Source of the DNA: Bacteroidota bacterium
Lineage (GTDB): Bacteria; Bacteroidota; Bacteroidia; B-17B0; Aurantibacillaceae
Assembly: GCA_025360565.1 (NCBI GenBank)
Contig: JANYBY010000195.1
Location: 1 to 5,062, forward strand
Direction of reading: 5' to 3'
DNA length: 5,062 nt
The notes beneath the pieces were generated by a model that saw nothing but the letters and a program-made list of their open reading frames with translations, did no database searches and was not told the origin of the DNA. The stretch's first letter is position 1. Every line of letters starts with the position of its first letter. This document shows positions 1 through 4,387 of this stretch, in pieces. A program made the position numbers and the translations under genes.

Positions 1-740
1 CCGTCGGTGGACGGATTTACCCTCAAATGTTAGGCACGCAGAATCTAACAAAATCATTTATTATAAAATTCGACATTAACACGCCCGGCATACTCAATTG
101 GCAAATAAACAATTTTGATACACTTTCACCGTATAACGGGTTTACTTGCGTAAAAGAACTAAAGAATGGGGACATTTTAGCAGGTGGTGGGATTGACACT
201 GCAATCCTAAATAATCACCCCCCTCAAAATCCATGCAGAATAACTATAATTAGTCCAAATGGAACTGTAAAGTGGAATAGAACTTACAACTACAGCACAA
301 ATCCAACACAATTTTATTTTCAAAAAATAAACTCAATAAATTTAGCAGCAAATGGGGATTGGTTGGCTGCACTTCAGCTCTTCAACACCGCACCAAACCC
401 TTTCTTTTTTGTAAAATACGATAGCACTGGATGTGATAGTAGTATTTTATTTTGCCAAAGCCAAATTGGTTTAAACGAAATAAAAAATAAAAGTGAAGGC
501 TTAAGTATTTATCCTAACCCAACAAAGGGTTTAATTTATATTGATAATACAAATACCAACCGCAAACCAATTAATTTAAAAGTTGTAAATGCTCTAGGGG
601 AAACTGTTAAGAAAGAAGAGTTAATTTTTGCTGAGCAAAAAAATACCATAGATATTAAAGAACTCCCGCCAGGCATTTACTTTTTACAATTATTTGATAA
701 AGGTCTCTTATTTAAAAACGAAAAAATTATAAAGGAATGA
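1..740 (+). CDS. Secreted repeat protein with T9SS type A C-terminal sorting domain (3' part only)
   Basis: The reading frame is open from base 3, eight codons upstream of the first visible Met at 27, so this is the C-terminal 245 residues of a longer protein whose start lies left of the window. Numbering from that Met, residues 1-145 look like propeller-type or delta-60-like repeats: segments such as SPNGTVKWNRTY (76-87) and VKYDSTGCDSS recur in Bacteroidota proteins that list 'data' phrases separated by Gly/Asp/Asn turns. Residues about 155-237 form a typical T9SS type A sorting domain: a short linker, then LSIYPNPTKG (159-168), a beta-strand block with VVNALGETV, then LPPGIYFLQL (213-222) and a basic end. 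In this family the domain directs export across the outer membrane by the type IX system and is usually cleaved. The role of the mature protein is not evident. The stop codon is TGA. Confidence 0.9.
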   Translation, partial: VGGRIYPQMLGTQNLTKSFIIKFDINTPGILNWQINNFDTLSPYNGFTCVKELKNGDILAGGGIDTAILNNHPPQNPCRITIISPNGTVKWNRTYNYSTNPTQFYFQKINSINLAANGDWLAALQLFNTAPNPFFFVKYDSTGCDSSILFCQSQIGLNEIKNKSEGLSIYPNPTKGLIYIDNTNTNRKPINLKVVNALGETVKKEELIFAEQKNTIDIKELPPGIYFLQLFDKGLLFKNEKIIKE

Positions 741-762
741 GGGGAAAGCTGAAAAACCTCAT
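737..762 (+). terminator. Weak candidate terminator hairpin after the secreted-protein gene
   Basis: ATGAGG (737-742) pairs perfectly with CCTCAT (757-762) around a 14-nt loop, overlapping the TGA stop and followed by the AT-rich run AATAATTT. The stem is only 6 bp and the tail is not a clean T-run, so termination here is a tentative inference. Confidence 0.22.
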
Positions 763-783
763 AATAATTTAACTAAAAATTAC

Positions 784-791
784 TATCTTTA
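784..791 (+). promoter_or_regulatory. Possible -7 box of the toxin-antitoxin module
   Basis: TATCTTTA matches seven of eight positions of the Bacteroidota -7 consensus TAnnTTTG and lies 19 nt before the antitoxin ATG, which would give a very short leader. No TTTG-like -33 box is seen at the expected distance, so support is weak. Confidence 0.3.
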
Positions 792-810
792 TCATCAAAT
801 AAATTCAGAT

Positions 811-1047
811 ATGACTACCACAGCTATTCGTTCAAAAGTGCATAAATATATTGACGAAGCCGATACAAAAGTGCTTGAAGTGGTTTATCAGCTTTTAGAG
901 GTTTACCGCCAAAATAATTCAAGTTTATTGACGGAAGAGCAGCAAAAAGAGGTTCTTAAAAGATCTGCGTTGTATAAAGCCGGTAAAATAAAAGGTTATT
1001 CTATCACTGAGACCCGTAAACGTATAAAAGAAAAATATTCCCTTTAA
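811..1047 (+). CDS. Antitoxin of a RelE/ParE-type toxin-antitoxin module
   Basis: This small acidic/basic protein of 78 residues precedes a RelE/ParE toxin by 2 nt, the usual antitoxin-first order. The N-terminal half (VHKYIDEADTKVLEVVYQLL, residues 10-29) should form an amphipathic helix. The C-terminal half (LTEEQQKEVLKRSALYKAGK, then GYSITETRKRIKEKY) resembles the toxin-wrapping tail of Bacteroidota 'addiction module' antitoxins, where a G-x-Ser/Tyr-x-(S/T)-x-E-x-x-x-x-I block is common. No clear ribbon-helix-helix, HTH or AbrB fold is visible, so the mode of DNA binding is unknown. It is expected to neutralise the downstream toxin and to repress its own promoter, but that is inference from family and context. 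No Shine-Dalgarno sequence precedes the ATG. Confidence 0.8.
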   Translation: MTTTAIRSKVHKYIDEADTKVLEVVYQLLEVYRQNNSSLLTEEQQKEVLKRSALYKAGKIKGYSITETRKRIKEKYSL

Positions 1048-1049
1048 AG

Positions 1050-1355
1050 GTGCCTTCTTACAAAATTATTATTCTTGAACAAGCGATCTCTGAAATATCG
1101 GAGTCGTGTTTGTACTATAATAAAAAGCAATTCGGATTGGGTTTTAAATTTGAAGAGGAAATTTTTCATCTTCTTGGGTTGATCAAAGAAAATCCGTTGC
1201 TTTTTCCAGTTAAATTCGCTCACATTCACGAGGCGGTTGTGTCGCGCTTTCCTTACGTAATTAATTATGAGGTTTTTGAAAAACAAATTATAGTGTCGGC
1301 TGTTTTTCACACGAAACAAAATCCCGATAAAAAAATAAAGCGAACTCGGAAATAA
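1050..1355 (+). CDS. RelE/ParE-family toxin
   Basis: This 101-residue protein fits the usual 90-105 residues of the RelE/ParE toxin fold. Family features seen in order are: a first strand YKIIILEQA; a helix with the tyrosine pair YY (22-23); G-L-G-x-x-F (29-34) with acidic residues after it; ENPLLFPVKF (47-56); RFPYVINYEV (66-75); and the closing strand and turn VSAVFHTKQNP (82-92), followed by a strongly basic tail. The FPY and VFH..(R/Q)(N/D)P blocks favour the ParE-like branch, whose known members act on DNA gyrase. RelE-like members cut mRNA on the ribosome, and sequence alone does not decide between them. The start is GTG at 1050: the protein contains no internal Met, and the GTG lies 2 nt after the antitoxin stop, so translation is probably coupled. 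The gene converges on lipB. Confidence 0.85.
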   Translation: MPSYKIIILEQAISEISESCLYYNKKQFGLGFKFEEEIFHLLGLIKENPLLFPVKFAHIHEAVVSRFPYVINYEVFEKQIIVSAVFHTKQNPDKKIKRTRK

Positions 1356-1411
1356 TCTGAAAACAGGGTATGAGTTGATCGACAAAGAATTAATTAAGAA
1401 AATAGAATTTT

Positions 1412-2119
1412 CTAAACCAACTCCGCCCCAAACAATTTGTAAAAATTATTTTTCAGTTTTTCTTTTATTTCGGTCATGTCAACATCGCGGCCCAATTCTT
1501 TGTTTAAACTTGTAACAGCTTTATCGCTAATGCCGCAGGGAATGATATTATTAAAATAATTAAGATCGCTGTTTACGTTAAAGCCCCAACCGTGCATCGT
1601 TACCCAACGGCTGCAGCGCACGCCCATGGCGCAAATTTTACGCGCTTTTAATTTATTTTCTGCATCTAACCAAACCCCTGTTTCACCTTTTACACGCCCG
1701 CTTTCAATGCCGTATTCTTTTAAGGTTAAACTAATTGTTTCTTCCAAAAAACGCAGGTACTTATGTATATCGGTAAAAAAATTATCAAGATCTAAAATGG
1801 GGTAAGCAACCAATTGTCCGGGTCCGTGATAAGTAATATCTCCGCCGCGGTTAATTCTATAATAGGTTGCCGATTTTTCCTTTAATTGTTTTTCGTTCAC
1901 CAATAAATTTTTTTCATCCCCGCTTTTCCCCATCGTGTAAACGTGCGGATGTTCTACAAACAGTAAATAATTTTTTGTGAGAATTCTTTTTTCTTCCGGC
2001 AAATCGCGGTTGGCAATTTTTTGTGCTACAACATCATTGAATAATTTTTCCTGATATTCCCAGCAGGCTTTGTAATCCATCAGGCCTAAGTCTTCGAATA
2101 TGATCTGTTTATTTTGCAA
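1412..2119 (-). CDS. lipB: Octanoyl-[acyl-carrier-protein]:protein N-octanoyltransferase (LipB)
   Basis: LipB moves the octanoyl group from octanoyl-ACP to a lysine of lipoyl domains (E2 subunits, GcvH); LipA then inserts sulfur to make lipoate. It is cytoplasmic. The 235 residues match the family length. Visible motifs are VEHPHVYTMGKSGD (55-68), RGGDITYHGPGQLVAYPI (91-108), KICAMGVR (161-168) with the probable catalytic Lys161, and NIIPCGI (191-197) with the probable nucleophile Cys195. The extra stretch at about 30-50 is usual in Bacteroidota LipB. The start is probably TTG at 2119: residues 1-13 (MQNKQIIFEDLGL) look like a native N-terminus, and a stop lies six codons upstream with no ATG between. 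The alternative is ATG at 2080 (Met14), which would remove the first strand. The gene lies 181 bp downstream of the isomerase on the same strand and converges with the toxin gene. Confidence 0.96.
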   Translation of the reverse strand: MQNKQIIFEDLGLMDYKACWEYQEKLFNDVVAQKIANRDLPEEKRILTKNYLLFVEHPHVYTMGKSGDEKNLLVNEKQLKEKSATYYRINRGGDITYHGPGQLVAYPILDLDNFFTDIHKYLRFLEETISLTLKEYGIESGRVKGETGVWLDAENKLKARKICAMGVRCSRWVTMHGWGFNVNSDLNYFNNIIPCGISDKAVTSLNKELGRDVDMTEIKEKLKNNFYKLFGAELV

Positions 2120-2125
2120 TGTTAA

Positions 2126-2306
2126 AGACGCGAATTAACACAAATTTACGCAAAGCTGAATTGTTTTATAAAAAAGGAATCCGTCATCCTGAGGTACGAA
2201 GGATCTGTTCTTTGGAAACCTATGGATTGGAACGGATGCTTCCTTCGTCAGCATGACATTTATCTTTTTGGTTTAGTGTTAATTCGTGCTAATTCGTGTC
2301 TCAAAA
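2126..2306. repeat. Composite nested inverted repeat filling the gap between the isomerase gene and lipB
   Basis: Two repeat structures are nested here. The inner one has 28-nt arms, 2183-2210 and 2230-2257. Both arms start GTCAT(C/G)CTGA, share CGAAGG, and end ATC(T/C)GTTC in arm orientation, with one 4-nt bulge on each side and a 19-nt loop. The GTCATCCTGAG...GAAGGATCT arm is a motif I recall as dispersed in Bacteroidota intergenic DNA. The outer one has a perfect 11-bp inverted repeat, 2131-2141 against 2276-2286 (GTGTTAATTCG and its complement). The right side also carries a tandem decamer, TTAATTCGTG then CTAATTCGTG (2279-2298). A diverged match of the left side extends to the isomerase stop codon. 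The element therefore covers nearly the whole 181-bp gap. No protein is encoded. Its role is unknown; REP-like or MITE-like elements have this shape. Confidence 0.72.
2141..2148 (-). promoter_or_regulatory. Possible lipB -7 promoter box
   Basis: Read on the minus strand, this is TAAATTTG, a full match to the Bacteroidota -7 consensus TAnnTTTG, 21 nt before the TTG start of lipB. No good TTTG is found about 19 nt further upstream. The box sits inside the outer arm of the inverted repeat at 2126-2306, so the repeat may supply this promoter. In AT-rich DNA a chance match is possible. Confidence 0.35.
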
Positions 2307-3281
2307 CTTCGCCAGTTCGCTTTTTAAATGATCGATCACTTTTACCTCAACGGCGTCGATCCCTTTGAGGTCGGCCAAATAACAGCTGATCCAATCACCG
2401 ATATTTATTAAATAAAAGAACTGCTCTAATTTAGAATTTCCCTTGGCAGTAATATCAATAACACCGCTCGAATATTTTTCGAAAATGGGTTTACACACTT
2501 CGTATCTTTTTACGGTACGCTTAAAATCAAATGATGTGTGAAAGGTAACTACAATTATATTTTCATTTTTAACGGTCCAGCCAACCAATTCGTTATGGTT
2601 CATTTCCGGAAAAACGTGATGCCAGCAAAGCATTTTGCTATTCTCGTTTATTTGCTGCCTGAATCTTACGGCAGCGCCTTCGCAACTGCCTAAAGAATAA
2701 ATAACGGTTATTTTATTTAATAATTTTTTTGCGACAATTTCCGCTTCGGTTTTTATTGCGGCATTTTCTTTACTCAACAACTCAATTGTTTTTTCAAGAT
2801 CAGAAAATAAAGTGTTTGATGCAAAACCTTTTGCTTCTAAAATTTTTATCAATTGAACCAACGAATATCCGATGCACGCGCGTGGCGATTTTCCGCCGGG
2901 AATTTCAATAAAATCGAACTGATGTTGTTTGGCAATTTCCAAAATTTTTCCGCCGCTTGTTACACAAGCAATTTGCGCTTTTTTAGCCATTGCTTGTTGC
3001 ATGGCACTTACTGTTTCTTCTGTATTTCCCGAAAAACTTGAAACAATTACCAAAGTATGCTCGTTAACAAAAGCAGGCAAAGAATAATCTTTATTAATTA
3101 CAATAGGCACTTTGCAAGAATCTGAAATTAATTCAGAAAGAATGGTGCCGCCAATTCCTGATCCACCTAATCCAGTAACAACAATATTTTGAATATTTTT
3201 TGAAGAAGAAATAATTGCTTTATCGGCAATGTGTTTCGCTTCCTTTAATTGAGCGGTAAAATTCTGTACTAGATCTTTCAT
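2301..3281 (-). CDS. Bifunctional phosphoglucose/phosphomannose isomerase, SIS-domain family
   Basis: This enzyme interconverts glucose 6-phosphate or mannose 6-phosphate with fructose 6-phosphate, linking glycolysis to GDP-mannose supply; it is cytoplasmic. The 326 residues fit the family (about 300-335). The first SIS domain shows the phosphate-binding stretch GLGGSGIGG (37-45) and SSFSGNTEET (81-90). The family signature SPRACIGY (132-139) follows, a variant of PPRxxxGY. The second domain carries NEN (212-214) and FPEMNHNELVGW (224-235). Glu213 and His229 are 16 residues apart, the same spacing as catalytic Glu203 and His219 of the Pyrobaculum enzyme, and Lys320 near the C-terminus is the likely third catalytic residue. 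That residue mapping is inferred, not aligned by computer. The start is ATG at 3281 in an AT-rich leader. It is upstream of lipB on the same strand and possibly co-transcribed with it. Confidence 0.93.
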   Translation of the reverse strand: MKDLVQNFTAQLKEAKHIADKAIISSSKNIQNIVVTGLGGSGIGGTILSELISDSCKVPIVINKDYSLPAFVNEHTLVIVSSFSGNTEETVSAMQQAMAKKAQIACVTSGGKILEIAKQHQFDFIEIPGGKSPRACIGYSLVQLIKILEAKGFASNTLFSDLEKTIELLSKENAAIKTEAEIVAKKLLNKITVIYSLGSCEGAAVRFRQQINENSKMLCWHHVFPEMNHNELVGWTVKNENIIVVTFHTSFDFKRTVKRYEVCKPIFEKYSSGVIDITAKGNSKLEQFFYLINIGDWISCYLADLKGIDAVEVKVIDHLKSELAKF

Positions 3282-3294
3282 TTTTTATAAAACG

Positions 3295-3323
3295 TAAAAT
3301 TATTAATATTATTTATTCTTCAA
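3295..3323 (-). promoter_or_regulatory. Possible promoter of the phosphoglucose/phosphomannose isomerase gene
   Basis: Read on the minus strand, TTG (3323-3321) is followed after 18 nt by TAATTTTA (3302-3295), seven of eight positions of TAnnTTTG. The box is 13 nt before the ATG at 3281. Spacing suits the Bacteroidota -33/-7 pattern, but the sequence is so AT-rich that chance matches are easy. Confidence 0.3.
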
Positions 3324-3390
3324 TTTATAAATTTGGTTAAATAGGTTACATAATTTCCATTTTAACCGTCCATCTGTCAATTAATCATCA

Positions 3391-3415
3391 CCAAATGAAT
3401 TTTTTAATTATTTGG
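3391..3415. repeat. AT-rich hairpin beside the GC-rich element
   Basis: CCAAAT (3391-3396) pairs with ATTTGG (3410-3415), and AATT (3398-3401) with AATT (3406-3409), leaving one bulged G and a TTTT loop. That is a 10-bp stem with a single bulge. It lies about 110 bp upstream of the isomerase start and touches the left edge of the GC-rich element. It could be a terminator remnant, a protein site or the element's border; nothing decides this. Confidence 0.4.
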
Positions 3416-3610
3416 GCGCCCCCGCCTGCATAATATATTTCGGCGGGCAGGCGGGCGGGCTGCTTCGGGCTCCGCTTCGCTTCGGCTTTTTTTGTTTGCT
3501 CACACACTTGCCCGCTCAAAAAACCCACTGGGTTTTTGCCGTGCTGCACAAAAAAGAGCTAAACCCTTCGCATCCCTGGCGCAGCATTACACGTCAGTTG
3601 CCCGTAAAAA
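3412..3610. repeat. GC-rich structured intergenic element, probably a dispersed Bacteroidota repeat
   Basis: Composition changes abruptly from AT-rich flanks to GC-rich DNA here. The element opens with the palindrome GGGCGCCC (3414-3421). A perfect 9-bp stem follows, CCCGCCTGC (3421-3429) with GCAGGCGGG (3447-3455). Next come three GCTTCG copies starting at 3462, 3474 and 3479. An 8-bp hairpin, AAAAACCC/GGGTTTTT (3519-3537), has a 3-nt loop. A further pairing joins TGCTGC (3542-3547) to GCAGCA (3581-3586). The order GGGCG... then CGGGCT..., CTCCGCTTCGCTTCGG and a closing CATCCCTGGCGC resembles a repeat I recall between genes in many Bacteroidota; I know no name or function for it. The open frame running through it (3412-3801) gives a low-complexity product and overlaps a real gene antisense, so it is not coding. 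Edges are approximate. Confidence 0.65.
3518..3537 (-). terminator. Candidate intrinsic terminator inside the GC-rich element
   Basis: Read on the minus strand, AAAAACCC-AGT-GGGTTTTTT forms an 8-bp stem with a 3-nt loop ending in six T residues. It could end transcription from the Nudix gene upstream on that strand. The stem has only three G-C pairs, and the same structure can form on the other strand. It may simply be part of the repeat's fold. Confidence 0.35.
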
Positions 3611-3707
3611 AAATCCACCTTCTTTTTTCATTATCACAATTTTCAGGCAAATTTTGTAATACCATTTTCGAAATTCAAATACCATTAAGTGTATGTCAGG
3701 TAATTAA
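3611..3707. other. AT-rich spacer after the Nudix gene, with a short direct repeat
   Basis: No gene is seen here. The 9-bp sequence AATACCATT occurs twice, at 3658-3666 and 3678-3686, a 20-bp period or about two helical turns, with TTCGAA between. It lies just downstream of the Nudix stop codon. A protein-binding site or a chance match are both possible. Confidence 0.3.
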
Positions 3708-4271
3708 CTATAATAGCCTTTCATCTAATAATATCTTTGTTTTCAAAATGGCTACCATGCTCAGCGAATCTGTAATTTCTCCGTTCATCACCATATCGTA
3801 AGCTTTTTTAAAAGGCAGTTTTTTGATCTGAAGGTCTTCCGTTTCTTCAGGTTCGGCGTTTGCAATCTCTAATTCTTGCGCCAGGTAAATAAAACAATAT
3901 TCATCCGTAACCGAATTGCTGGTATGCATATTGCAAAGCAAAGTGTATTTATTGGCAATAATGCCGGCCTCCTCTTTCAATTCGCGCTTTGCCGATGCTA
4001 TAGGATTAACGCCGTGCGGACCACCGCCTTCAATAATTTCCCAGCTATATTTGTTTAAAGGGTAGCGCCATTGTCCTACCAGCCAGGTGTTCAGGTCTTT
4101 ATCCAATGGCAAAATGCCAATGGCCAGGTTTTTAAAGCTCACCGAACCATATAAACCGGGCTTCCCCGCAGGGTTTAAAACGTCGTGTTTGGTAACAGTA
4201 ATCCACGGAGTTTCGAATTTAACCTCGCTTTTTAACGTTTGCCATGGATTTTTCTCTTTTCCTTCAGTCAT
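3708..4271 (-). CDS. Nudix hydrolase, ADP-ribose pyrophosphatase-like, with altered Nudix box
   Basis: Nudix enzymes cut nucleoside diphosphates linked to another group, here probably ADP-ribose or a nucleotide sugar, giving two monophosphates; it is cytoplasmic. The 187 residues fit the ADP-ribose pyrophosphatase group, as do an N-terminal strand region (WITVTKHDVLNPAG, 23-36), LVGQWRYP (64-71) and WEIIEGGG (77-84). The Nudix box is residues 82-104: Gly82, then Arg96-Glu97-Leu98-Lys99-Glu100-Glu101-Ala102-Gly103-Ile104, so the metal-binding REUxEExGU half is intact. The Glu expected in G-x5-E is Val88 (codon GTT, two changes from GAA). That Glu contributes less to catalysis in MutT than the later ones, so the protein may still be active, perhaps with changed metal use or substrate. 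Start is ATG at 4271, diverging from the secreted-protein gene. Exact substrate is not determined. Confidence 0.9.
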   Translation of the reverse strand: MTEGKEKNPWQTLKSEVKFETPWITVTKHDVLNPAGKPGLYGSVSFKNLAIGILPLDKDLNTWLVGQWRYPLNKYSWEIIEGGGPHGVNPIASAKRELKEEAGIIANKYTLLCNMHTSNSVTDEYCFIYLAQELEIANAEPEETEDLQIKKLPFKKAYDMVMNGEITDSLSMVAILKTKILLDERLL

Positions 4272-4321
4272 TGAAACACTAAATTAACTTATTAAAAGCA
4301 TAGTTTCACACACCAAAAGTG

Positions 4322-4352
4322 TTGATTAAGTCCTTTTTCTTCCGTATATTAG
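4322..4352 (+). promoter_or_regulatory. Likely promoter of the right-hand secreted-protein gene
   Basis: TTG (4322-4324) is followed after 20 nt by TATATTAG (4345-4352), seven of eight positions of the Bacteroidota -7 consensus TAnnTTTG. This leaves a leader of roughly 30 nt before the ATG at 4388. It lies in the 116-bp divergent gap shared with the Nudix gene, for which no convincing promoter was found. Confidence 0.4.
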
Positions 4353-4387
4353 TAACCAATTAAGGTTTAGCTTCGTATTAGTTTTAC

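Noticed and set aside
1044..1385. Open frame of 113 codons on the minus strand
   Set aside because: It is the complement of the RelE/ParE toxin gene, whose protein has clear family motifs. The reverse product has none and is rich in Phe, Arg and Asn as expected of an antisense frame.
1397..1413. AGAAAAT/ATTTTCT hairpin between the convergent toxin and lipB genes
   Set aside because: The 7-bp stem has only one or two G-C pairs, overlaps the lipB stop codon and lacks a proper T-run on the plus strand. It is too weak to call a terminator.
2729..3041. Two overlapping plus-strand frames of about 60 codons
   Set aside because: Both lie antisense within the phosphoglucose/phosphomannose isomerase gene and show no domain or start context.
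3412..3801. Open frame of 129 codons on the plus strand
   Set aside because: It runs through the GC-rich repeat element and then antisense into the end of the Nudix gene. The product is low-complexity and matches no family I know.
3876..4287. Two plus-strand frames of 60 and 66 codons
   Set aside because: Both are antisense to the Nudix gene, which is strongly supported by its motif and length.
4275..4323. AACACT/AGTGTT inverted repeat in the divergent promoter region
   Set aside because: A 6-bp repeat with a 37-nt gap in AT-rich DNA is expected by chance, and no extension of the match was found.
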